This document shows positions 19,307 to 29,078 of a stretch of 64,000 nucleotides of DNA, one piece after another. Made by a program: the position numbers and the translations under genes. Every line of letters begins with the position of its first letter. Positions within the stretch are counted from its first letter, which is position 1. The notes under the pieces are model-generated. The model searched no databases. It had not been told where the DNA came from and was given only the letters and a program-made list of their open reading frames with translations. Source of the stretch: Naegleria lovaniensis (taxonomy: Eukaryota; Heterolobosea; Eutetramitea; Acrasida; Naegleriidae); the NCBI RefSeq assembly GCF_003324165.1, contig NW_025407858.1:56467-120466 (forward strand), given 5' to 3'.

Positions 19307-21993
19307 ATGATTCCGAACTGGTTAAATGATACTCCCAACAATGGGCATCAGCAGCAAAATACATCCACTCAGCAAGGATATGCAAGCTCAAGCCAACAAG
19401 AAGCACAACACCCGACGACAAATATCATGAGCGTGTCTTCAAACCAATCACAAAACATTAATCAACAGCCACAACAGAAAGCTTCATATATTAGGATAAA
19501 TCCGAATACAACAACACCCATCATCAGCAATAATTTTAATTATAATAATTCATCGACTCAAAATTCGTTGATGAATTTATTTTCACTACCAACCAATCGA
19601 TCATCCCTTTCACAACCACAACAACAACTTTCGCCACCACAACATCACTATTCCACAACACCCCTTTCTCAAATTCCACAACAAAATCTTCCCGTGATGA
19701 CAAATACTGCAGCACTCATGAGCCAACCACAAGCCAACAACATTGCACCAATCGATTATAGTCAGTATCCACACAACACTATTTCACAACAAATACGACA
19801 ACCATTTCTTTCACCACCAACTCCACAGCAACAATTTATAGGTCAAGCATCAATTCTAGATTCTAGTTCTACCGTTCGCGCAAGTAGCCTCCTTATGACA
19901 TCAACCCCTGACCAATTTCCTTTTTTATCTCTTTCATCTAACCTAAACATCAGCTCATCGACAACTTCGACATCTTCCTCTTCCAGCGGCTCTTCATCAT
20001 CATATATGGTCCCTCCTGCTTTCCAAGACCCTAACCTTTCTAAAAATATCCCGAGTGTCACACAAGGTAAACACGAAACATCATGTTTATTATGCAAAAT
20101 TCGGCATAGAAAATGTGACTATCTCTATCCATCTTGTACTCATTGCTCTAAGGAAACTCGAACATTTTGCCTGTATCTGCAAGGAAAAACCCAAAAGCCA
20201 AAACAGCATGAGGAGCGAGACCATAAAAATGAACTATTCATGATAACAGGAGAGGAGGAAGACAATATCACAAAATATATAACCAGAGAAAATATTGACA
20301 CAATTTACAAAAACGTACATAACAATATTAGCAGCATCAAGTGTGGACCTGAAATTACGAGCAAATTATCTTATTCGTTAAGCATGAAACTTATGGCGAA
20401 AATTCTTCCAAAGGCAGAACGGGATCTCCTTTCGCAATTGCTTAAAGTTTCACTTTTTCCTCACATAGCAAGACAAGCCAACAGAGCGGGTTGCTGGATG
20501 GATTTGGTCGCCAACTCCTGTCGCTGGGCTCTCTATTGACAGAACAGTGAACTTGGAAGCTTCAATTTCAAGATTTTTCTTTGCCAGCGTTAAGCCAGTT
20601 CTCTACAGAAACTTTTTTTTTTTGAGGGACATAAATCGTGTCCCTGAAGCCCGGAGTTCACTTTCGCTGGCCAGTCTTGCTATGAAACGAAAAATTAGTT
20701 GGAAATTTGGAATATTTCTACAAATATTTTAATACACTCGAAGACACAGACCGTGCCATGATGTACATTCTTCAATGTCTCTGTTTGCAAAGAATTGGAG
20801 AGAAAAAGTTGGGGAGAGAGCAATTTGAGAAAGCCAGGTCTAAAATGTCAGCAATGTTTGATCACGTTTCAGATTTTAAATTAATGGCAGTATATGCATT
20901 GGTTGTGGCATACCTAGTGGGTAAGTACTTTGCAATAATGCACAAGTTTGTTGACAACTAATGTACTTTTTAATCATACTAAATTCAATTAGGCGAAGGA
21001 GACAAACAAAAAGCAGAATATTATTTGAATCATGTGAAATTCTATGTGAAAGAGTTTCAGCCTACATCTGAAAATGCTCATTATTTGCTGAGAACTGCTC
21101 TTTTTTCAGAGTCTTTTCTTCAAAGTAACAATCATGACCAATTATTAACTCATTTCGAGAATGTTCTACTCTTTTTCACTCCCAAAGAAGCAGCGTCATA
21201 TAGTTTGTCTAAAGATGCTACAGACGCTGTTTCTAAATATATAGCCAGCTCAAATGAGCAAATGTTTTCGGTGAAAGAACCCAAAAAACCAAACCCAGAA
21301 AAAACTGAGCTAAAAAGACAATTGTCCGAATTGAAACATCTTGTGGAGCAAAACAGGCAAGAATATCCTATGGGATACCACCAATTATTTGATTCTCTTT
21401 CTACAAGCTCGGAAGGAAGTGAGTATGACGATGAGTTTACACATACAAGCGAGAGAGAGGAACCAAATGAAAACTTAGAAAACAAAATCAAGCAAATTAA
21501 CATAGCTGTAGAGAATATCAAAGCAATTTTCGGAACTACAGATTATATTGGCAACATGTTCATGACATTTCTTTATTCAATTGTGATTTTGAGAAAACAT
21601 CGATCATTTAAGGGCGAAATATCACTTGAAGCAATCAAATATGCCGATTTAATTTCTAAAACGACACAATACGAAGATTTTATTTACTCATCCTTTCCAT
21701 GCTCTGTACCAATTTCTCTTGCATGTAGGGTCCATTTGCAATCACTCAAGAATATCTTGATCACAACCTCTCTCATTATTGCCGAATACGCAGAAAAATT
21801 AGTTTCATTTCTCAATATGGATTACCAAGCATTGAAAATGCTTGCAAAACGATTTCCGCTTGTGGATCAAAAATATAACAAGTTGTTGCAGGATGTACAG
21901 GTCACACTAGAGAACTTCCAGCAAATGAAAGACAAGGAACCTTCTCGATTTATGTCATTGCAACACCTCTCGCAGTACATGAACGTTTTCTAA
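19307..21993 (+). CDS. Zn2Cys6 transcription factor, copy 1, carrying a 221-bp insertion
   Basis: Exons 19307-20463, 20685-20920 and 20993-21993 sum to 2394 nt (797 aa) once the inserted block 20464-20684 and a GTAAGT..ATTAG intron (20921-20992) are removed. The N-terminus is Gln/Asn/Ser-rich. A Gal4-like binuclear zinc cluster, C-X2-C-X6-C-X6-C-X2-C-X7-C (CLLCKIRHRKC..), lies at about residues 259-287. The C-terminal half is helical with TPR-like repeats and matches copy 2 closely, including the intron position. Without removal of the insertion the protein ends 25 residues after it. By family knowledge Zn2Cys6 proteins bind CGG-type DNA sites. Expression of the full-length form depends on the insertion being spliced or excised, so this copy may be dead. 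Confidence 0.75.
20464..20684. mobile_element. 221-bp insertion with inverted ends (MITE-like or unconventional intron)
   Basis: The block starts CATAGCAAGAC and ends GTCTTGCTATG: an 11-bp perfect inverted repeat, with partial matching for six more bases (AAGCCA against TGGCCA). Exact removal joins CCTCA to AAACG and restores the codons Pro-Gln-Asn-Glu-Lys, aligned with Pro-Gln-Thr-Glu-Lys in the tandem paralog. No target-site duplication is left over. The ends are CA..TG, not GT..AG. It has no coding capacity and includes a T10 run and a second internal inverted repeat (AGTGAACTTGGAAGCTTCA against TGAAGCCCGGAGTTCACT). Confidence 0.75.
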
Positions 21994-22312
21994 GAAATGG
22001 AATTTTTCAAAAGTTACCAAGAACAATTTTGTGAGCATGATTCTTGGTGTGAAGCAAGATAAATTGCAATTCAACAACGCCTAGGTTCAATCATTAACTC
22101 TCTTTTGATTACCTATGCATTATCTTGTTTTTCACACGATCGAATCTTGCCGAAATCCAAGATCGCGTAATCAAGATTACTATTACTATTGCAAGTCACA
22201 GTTGGATCTCGCTCATGCATCCATGTAAGCAAGAAGAGGAGTTCAAACATGACTATTTTCCAAACCAAGCAATTTCGGGAAAAAATCACAAAGACCAAAA
22301 AAATGCTTCAAA

Positions 22313-24605
22313 ATGTACCAAAACAACGCTAGCCCAAATCAACCTCCGCAACAACCACAACAGCGATGGATACAACCATCCATACCACAACAAGCTTCTT
22401 CTTCCAAAGATGATAAATCATATTCCCAACAACCTTCTTCTACCTTGCAACCAACAATTTCGCCGACAAGTTTCATCGGGAATAGCCTCCGAGCAAGCAC
22501 TTTGTTAATGGCTCAAAATGATTCTCATCCATTGTTTCCTGTGTTTGATGCAAACTTGTATCCTGGGCAAGAGGAAACATCCTTGGCTCATCAACCAAGG
22601 AGCATGGTACCACAGCGAACGACGACATTACTCAACCACGATCATCACCAGGATTTGGGTTATCTTTCTCAACAGCAACATTTATCATCAGCAAGTAATG
22701 CTCTTATGGATCATCCACCATCATCAAAAGCGACGCAATATGTGTCACCACCTTCATCTGTGAGTGGTGTTGACTCGGACGGATTAACAAATCTTCGACC
22801 GACAACTAGCCTCCCAATTCCAGATCAATATTTGGCTTCAAATTTAATTGTGAGGGAACAAAATTCTCAGGCAACCCAAACAACAACGCCACAATATGCT
22901 CCGCATTCCAAAGCCGACACCTCTTGCTTGTTATGCAAAATACGACATCGAAAATGTGACTATTTATTTCCATGCTGTTCTAATTGTGTAAAAGAAAATA
23001 GATCTTTTTGCCTGTATGCTAAGAGACAATGCCAAATATCTCATTCATCGTCAACAATGACATCATCGCCGTTTTTGCTGAGTGAGACAGAAGCAGAATC
23101 CATTTCATCGCTCCTCCCTAAAGACAATATTGAATCCATCTGCAAAACAATTTATAATAATATCTCAAGTATCAAAAGTAGCCAAGAAATTACTAACAAA
23201 CTATCATATGATGTTTTCCTGAAAATTATTTTGAAAGTTTTACCCACCACAGACAAAGAACAAATTCTACAATTCATGAGAGTTTCGTTATTGCCTCAGA
23301 CCGAAAAATTTGTTGGAAGTTTGGAATACTTTTACAAATATTTTCACGTTCTTGGAGAAAATGATTGCTCGTTTATTTGGACTTGCCAGGCAATGTGTTT
23401 TCAACGGATTAATGAATTTGCCTTAGCTAAAACGCAATACGAGAAGGCACGATCGAGAATGGCAATTGTTTTTGATAATGTTTCAGATTTTAACACTATG
23501 TTAACCTATTCCTGGTTGGCCATTTATCTAATTGGTATGTTTTTTAAATTACAACCACAAGCCATGACACAATTTGTTAACATTTAACGTAGGAGCTGGT
23601 GAGCGACAGAAAGCAGAATATATTTTGAATAATGTAAAATTTTATGTGAAGGAATTTCATCCTGAAGCAGAACGTGCTCATTGTCTTTTGCGAACCGTAT
23701 TACTGTCAGAATCCTTTTTGCGAAGTAATTATCTAGATGAACTACTAGAGAGTTATGAAACAGTTCTTACTTTTTTCACACCAAAAGAAACGATCAACTA
23801 TAGCTTGTCAAAAGATGCTGTGGAAAACGTTTCAAAATATGTAATAAGTTCCAATGAAAAAATGTTTCAAGTCCAAAAACCAACCAAAACAAATCGTGAA
23901 ACATCTTCTCTCAAGCAGCAGTTATCGAAACTGAAAGAAGTTTTTGAATATAATAAGGACAAACAAGATTATCAAGATTTGCCTTTAGGTTTTCATCAAC
24001 TCATTGACTCGTTATCATCAAGTTCTAGTAGTGACGGAGGGGATGAGCTGAATTCAGAAAGGCAAGTTCCTGAATGTACTACTGAAAACGTGGAACATAC
24101 AATTAAGCAAATTAGCGTTGCTGTAGAGAATATCAAAACAATATTTGGACCCAGCGACTTTGTCGGAAATACATTCATGACCATGCTCTATTCCATTGTG
24201 ATTTTGAAAAAACACAAATCATTCAAGGGGGAAATATCGCTGGAGGCTATCAAGTATGCAGATTTAATATCCAAATCGACACAATTTGAAGATTTCAAGT
24301 ACTCGTCGTACGGTGTTGCAGTTCCCATCTCTCTAGCGTGTCGGGTTCATGTGCAATGCTTAAAGAATATTCTTTCTTCAGTCTCGTTAATCATTACTGA
24401 ATATGCAGATCGATTATTGACATTCATTGACATGGATTACCGTTCACTTGATATGCTTGCCCGGCGCTTTCCACTCGTCGATCAGAAATACAGAACTCTC
24501 TTAAAGGATGCTGCACTCACTGTGGAGAGATTTCAAATGATGAGACTGAATGAACCTTCTCGATTCGTAACGCTCGAATACATTTCCCAAAACTTAGCTC
24601 TGTAG
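22313..24605 (+). CDS. Zn2Cys6 transcription factor, copy 2
   Basis: Exons 22313-23534 and 23593-24605 flank a 58-nt GTATGT..CGTAG intron and encode 744 aa. The N-terminal 195 residues are Gln/Ser/Pro-rich. The zinc cluster CLLCKIRHRKC..CCSNC..SFC lies at about residues 205-233. A helical C-terminal half follows (FLEYFYKYF-type repeats, LACRVHVQCLKNIL, FPLVDQKY). It is a tandem duplicate of the gene ending at 21993, 319 bp upstream, and shares the intron position (after Leu-Val/Ile-Gly). It has no insertion and is the intact copy. The binuclear cluster is best known from fungi; its presence here twice in tandem is notable. Role: presumed DNA-binding regulator. Confidence 0.85.
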
Positions 24606-24685
24606 AAGCGTTCGTTGTTATTGTTGTTGTGTGCAACCAGTAATAACATGACAAGTTTACATAGCTATCATAGTCGTCTGCTTGA

Positions 24686-25135
24686 ACTTCGGTCAAAAAA
24701 CCATTTCCATGGAATGGGATCAAAGAATATTCTCTCGAAAAACAACATTTCGTTGAACATGACATTGATTTTGAAGGGAATGTACAGTACACATGGTCAC
24801 AGACAGGAGAAAAGATTCAATGTGCAGTAACGGGATCCCGAATATTCATTTCGGAAGCAGAATGGGGGCGTACTGTTTTTCGAAATCATTGGACATTGCA
24901 TAAGTCACCGAGCCCAGTTTTGTAGAAAATCAGCTTCGCACCAGAAATGTGGCATTTCTCAAAACAGCGTTTGTGGTTTCCATCTGAGGATCCCATGATT
25001 TTCTCCTCGTGTAAATTTTTTCCAAATGCGAACGGCATACGAAGGAAACAAAAGCGCAACAATGGTCCTCGAATGCATGTATTGCAGCACTTGCTAACAG
25101 AAATGGCCATAAAGTGCACCTGTACGACACATTGA
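24686..25135 (+). pseudogene. Coding-like segment with an in-frame stop and no start
   Basis: One frame is open at 24686-24925 (80 codons, ending TAG) and, in the same frame, at 24926-25135 (70 codons). The translation has protein-like composition (IKEYSLEKQHF, YTWSQTGEKIQCAV, WHFSKQRLWFPSED) and no low-complexity bias. There is no ATG at its 5' end and no clear splice sites. It looks like the remnant of a gene, or internal exons of one I could not assemble. The family is not recognised. Confidence 0.3.
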
Positions 25136-25185
25136 TGCTATTCATCACAAAGAAAAACCCCTAACGACAACAACAATAACCGAAC

Positions 25186-26328
25186 ATGATGATGAGAATG
25201 CCATGCAGCAGCAGTACTGCAACTACTACAAACACATCCTTTGCCACAAACGTAGAGACTGACCGTACCTCCCTCGATGCCACAGAAAACAGTTCAACCA
25301 GTTGGTTTCTCTTCATGAAACAGTTGTTTCTTGATCAAAGTTCGATTGATCCTTTTACTGTCTTTGATTTGTATTTCCCCTCCCAACAAAGCATGATGAT
25401 GCAGCAGAGCCCAATCATCATGACCATGAATGAATCTAGAAACGTATTGATCAACACAGAAAATGTGATGAATTGTTGCCAAACGACACCTTTAGTCTTG
25501 TCTCCAGCTACTACTACTACCATAGATACTACTGCCGGCAGTAATTATCAAGCGACACGAACGAACTGGGAGGCACCCGTGAATCTTGAAGAAAGTACTG
25601 CAGCTTTGTTTTCGGCCAACACTTTTTCAGAAGATTCTGAGCCATCAACCTTCATGAATCTTGAAGAGAATATGCAATGCATTGAAGAGTTGAAGCATGT
25701 CTTGATGATGAATGGTTTTATACAACAAGAGCAACCGTTAGCATCGTCACACATGATCTCGAGTGACCTAGGTACATTCATGAGTCAATCTTTTGATTTG
25801 TATGACTCATCATTGGAAACCGATGAAGAGACCAGTCTTCCTTCATTCTCTGAGTCAAGTTTTGATTCTAACAACAATCACAATACCAATTCAACAATTC
25901 CTCCTTCGCCTGTAATCTCTCCCTTATCAGTTCCAAATGTAAATTCCCATTTAGAATCCTCTTCCTCTTCCACCTTTATTAAGGAAAACTCTGAAAAGCC
26001 AACTGGCAAATCTTCGAAAGCAACCACCTCTAAAATTTCGAAACCATCCAAGATGACCATAAAAAGGAATGTCAAGAAAAATCCACGACTCATTTTTGAG
26101 AAGGAATGCAGAGAACAACGACCTCTCGAGTTTGATATCATTACCACTGAAGAAATGGCTCGAAAAGTATCAGGAACTGCCTTGAAACAAAGGGGAAGAC
26201 CAAAAAGGAACAGAAATCAATTCATAGGTCAGCAACACACTCAATATTCCAATGATTCTCCATCATCGAGTGCTCCTGTTCATTTTGTTTCGAATTGTTA
26301 CGACAAGTGCAGTAAAATTTTCAAATAA
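25186..26328 (+). CDS. AT-hook-containing low-complexity protein, putative regulator
   Basis: 380 aa from ATG 25186. It is mostly Ser/Thr/Asn/Met-rich and acidic in the middle (SSLETDEETSLPSF). Near the C-terminus a Lys-rich stretch (SKPSKMTIKRNVKKNP) precedes an AT-hook-like core RGRPKRNR at about residues 340-347. AT-hooks bind the minor groove of AT-rich DNA, so an acidic region plus an AT-hook suggests a chromatin or transcription factor. No structured domain is visible. It lies just downstream of the two zinc-cluster genes in the same orientation, which may be coincidence. Confidence 0.65.
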   Translation: MMMRMPCSSSTATTTNTSFATNVETDRTSLDATENSSTSWFLFMKQLFLDQSSIDPFTVFDLYFPSQQSMMMQQSPIIMTMNESRNVLINTENVMNCCQTTPLVLSPATTTTIDTTAGSNYQATRTNWEAPVNLEESTAALFSANTFSEDSEPSTFMNLEENMQCIEELKHVLMMNGFIQQEQPLASSHMISSDLGTFMSQSFDLYDSSLETDEETSLPSFSESSFDSNNNHNTNSTIPPSPVISPLSVPNVNSHLESSSSSTFIKENSEKPTGKSSKATTSKISKPSKMTIKRNVKKNPRLIFEKECREQRPLEFDIITTEEMARKVSGTALKQRGRPKRNRNQFIGQQHTQYSNDSPSSSAPVHFVSNCYDKCSKIFK

Positions 26329-26381
26329 TCATTTTAAGGTTGTGGCGTGAAAATGGAACTTGCGTTCATCCTCTTAAAAAA

Positions 26382-27507
26382 ATGGCGCAACATGATGATG
26401 CCAATCCTTACTTGTTGCTTCAAACACTCAATGATGACGTTTTCCGAATTATTCTTTCCTACTTTACCATTCATGAATTATGTGAATTACACATGACCAG
26501 TAAATCGTTCATACTGGCAAATCTATCTTGCGAGGATTGTTTCTGGCAACATCATTACCGAACAAAATTACAAAAATTCAAACAATGGACCGCACAAAGT
26601 CTATTTGATCCGGAAACCAATTCAAAGATCACTACGTATCCTGAGCATATCTTAAAATATGATCAAAAAACGTCTAACTTTAAATACAATTTAATTGAAA
26701 TGAATCATGAACTGGAACGAGCGACCGAGGAACATGTGAGCCAAGTATTTAATGAATTGAAAACATTTAAACATTTACACAGCATTCCATTCTACACTAA
26801 AAAAGAATTGAAAGAAACATGTTCAACAATTTCAATTGCACAATATTTAAAACAAGTTTATGGTGATTTACAATTTAGAGTGATCGTGAATGGCAATCCA
26901 GGAGTCGGAAAAACATGTTTCTTGTTTGCAAAAAGTTATAATCTACGACATTCTGATATGGAATATATACCCACTGTGTATGAAAATTTTATTTGGCAAT
27001 ATACAAAGGGACAAGACCAGATTGATCTTGATCTTTGGGATACTGCTGGACAACCTGAGTAAGTGAAAAGTTTGGACATGTGAAATTTCAAATATCTATG
27101 AAATTAGTTATGACAAACTCAGAGTACTCTGTTACCCGAACGCTAGCTTATTTTGCCTTTGTTTCAGCGTTGAAGACATTTCCAGCGTTCGAAACTTGTA
27201 TCATAAATGGATTCCAGAAATTCAGACACATTGTCCCAATACGCCCATTCTTTTGATGGGATGTAAAACGGATATTCGTTCAAATGTTGAAGTTTGCTCT
27301 CGTGTGAGAATCAAAGATTTATGGAGACCATTATCGTTTCAGGATGGAGAAGAAATTGCAAGAGCATTGGGTTGTGTAACCTATGTAGAAACCAGTTATG
27401 TTACAATGGAAGGCTTCGATGATATTACAGAAATATTTGTAAATGTCTTGTACGTTCATGCAAAAGCGAATGAGAAGAAAAAGAAATTTGGATGCAAGCA
27501 ACAATAG
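26382..27507 (+). CDS. F-box / Rho-like GTPase fusion protein, second copy
   Basis: Exons 26382-27058 and 27108-27507 around a 49-nt GTAAGT..TTAG intron give 358 aa. ATG 26382 is chosen because the upstream extension has only TTG. The F-box-like part (NDDVFRIILSYFTI) is at residues 14-60 and the P-loop GNPGVGKT at about 173-180. The switch II motif is a canonical DTAGQ, followed by YDKLRVLCYPNA, LFCLCFSV and the G4-region GCKTDIR, typical of Rho/Rac GTPases. The fifth motif reads ETSY. It has the same architecture and intron location as the gene at 1345-2509, but with intact hydrolysis residues. The tail is Lys-rich and has no CAAX box. An F-box tied to a GTPase suggests nucleotide-controlled ubiquitination; this is inference. 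Confidence 0.85.
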
Positions 27508-27539
27508 AGTTTTACAATTTCAAATGGCAAACCGAAAAA

Positions 27540-28943
27540 ATGTCTCAATTTGTATCATCACGAACAGAGGATGGAAAGAGAAAAATTAATGACCATTCGA
27601 CAAGTAGTGCTCAACAAGAGGATGATCATATTAAAAAGAGAAAGGTTTCCGATAGCGATCGTTCAAATATGACCACATCCGTTCAATTTTCGCAACAACA
27701 AATATATGAGTACATTAATCAAAGAAATTTTGAACAAGCTTTGGATTTGTTGATGAAATGGATGAATTCCGATCAAGCTACTGCCGATGATAGTGGGCAC
27801 ATTTTTGAATATTTAAAAAAAATTCACAAATTTGGGTTTAATAACTTTTCGAGCGTATTCCGAGATTTGGAAGATGATCAACATCAAAACGATTGCAAAA
27901 AGTTACTTCTTGCATGCATGAACTGCGGACGATGTGGACATGCAGCTGACTTTGATAAGGCAAGGTTATTATTTCAATCGGATTCTCTTAAATCTCACTA
28001 CCTTTCTCAAAACATGATGGGAAATCTTTACTTTGAAGGAAAAGGTGTACCCATCAATTACATCAAAGCAAAAGAATACTACGAGTTGGCTGCACAACAA
28101 AATTATTCGAGTGGTGTTCACAATATGGGAAATATGTATTACTATGGTCACGGAGTGGCTCAAGATTATATGAAGGCCAAAGAATGCTTTGAGCTAGCGT
28201 CCCAAAAAGCACTATTAGAGATTACATGTCACAATAATTATGCATTTGAAAATCATTATTCAGAAGCAATGTGTGCACTCGGAATGTTATTTCAGTTTGG
28301 GTTGGGAGTCGATCAAAGTCATGAAAAAGCGAAAGAATGTTATGAAGCTGCAGCGAAACATCACTCAGCCAAAGCTTATTATAACCTAGGTGTCATGAAT
28401 TACTTGGGACATGGAGTACCCATAGACATGGTCAAAGCCAGAGAATACTACGAGTTGGCTGCAGCACAAAATCACTCTGATGCCATCAACGAAATGGGAA
28501 ACTTGTATTTCAATGGAGATGACGTTGTCCAAAGTTATGAAAAAGCAAGAGAATACTATGAGAGAGCTGTACAACTGAACAACACTGAGGCCATGCTTAC
28601 CATGGCAGAAATGTTTGAACAAGGTTTAGGAGTCACTCCAAATTTCGAACAAGCTGCGAAATATTACAAAATGGCTTCAGATCTAAATGACCCTACTGCG
28701 CAATATCATTTGGCTGTGATGTATGCAGATGGTATTGGTGTGCCTCACAATGTAACACGAGCAATTTATTATTTCGAGTTGGCAGCAGCACAAAGCTTTT
28801 TCGACGCTCAAGAGAAAAGTAACGAGTTGCGATTGAAAAGATTTTGTTTGAATTTTAGCAGTGCAATGCTCAAAAACGCTGAAGCTTCGATTTCTTTTTC
28901 AGATGTGAACATTGTTGCCTTGGATGAGCTGGAAAACGAATAG
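27540..28943 (+). CDS. Sel1-like repeat protein
   Basis: 467 aa. The ATG at 27540 is 33 bp after the previous stop; the frame reaches further back only by overlapping that gene. A short Lys/Asp-rich head is followed, from about residue 150, by seven or so 36-residue Sel1 units with the signature A-x-x-x-L-G-x-x-Y-x-x-G-x-G-V-x-x-D-x-x-K-A-x-x-Y-Y-E-x-A-A. One unit carries an insert after ASQKALLEI. Sel1 repeats form an alpha/alpha solenoid used as an assembly scaffold, for example in ER-associated degradation (SEL1L/Hrd3) and many signalling proteins. No signal peptide or membrane anchor is present, so it is probably cytosolic and not Hrd3 itself. Confidence 0.9.
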   Translation: MSQFVSSRTEDGKRKINDHSTSSAQQEDDHIKKRKVSDSDRSNMTTSVQFSQQQIYEYINQRNFEQALDLLMKWMNSDQATADDSGHIFEYLKKIHKFGFNNFSSVFRDLEDDQHQNDCKKLLLACMNCGRCGHAADFDKARLLFQSDSLKSHYLSQNMMGNLYFEGKGVPINYIKAKEYYELAAQQNYSSGVHNMGNMYYYGHGVAQDYMKAKECFELASQKALLEITCHNNYAFENHYSEAMCALGMLFQFGLGVDQSHEKAKECYEAAAKHHSAKAYYNLGVMNYLGHGVPIDMVKAREYYELAAAQNHSDAINEMGNLYFNGDDVVQSYEKAREYYERAVQLNNTEAMLTMAEMFEQGLGVTPNFEQAAKYYKMASDLNDPTAQYHLAVMYADGIGVPHNVTRAIYYFELAAAQSFFDAQEKSNELRLKRFCLNFSSAMLKNAEASISFSDVNIVALDELENE

Positions 28944-29078
28944 ACTTGTCACCTTATGGTCATCCACACGGTGTTATTTTAGAGTTTCTTGTTTCAACAC
29001 CCAATTCACGTTTGTTACCGTTTTAATTCCAGAAATGAACATGTCAACCTGTCACCACGAAATTCATGCGCAAAAAAT

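Noticed and set aside
20464-20684. TA-flanked reading of the insertion (TA target duplication, mariner/IES style)
   Set aside because: It would leave CAC ATA TGA in the restored gene, adding two codons and a stop relative to the paralog; the CA..TG boundaries give an exact match instead.
20547-20732. Short plus-strand frame inside the 221-bp insertion and following exon
   Set aside because: It has no homology and only bridges the insertion boundary by chance.
22125-22508. 127-codon frame overlapping the start of the second zinc-cluster gene
   Set aside because: Overlaps the Gln-rich coding start in another frame and has no counterpart in the paralog.
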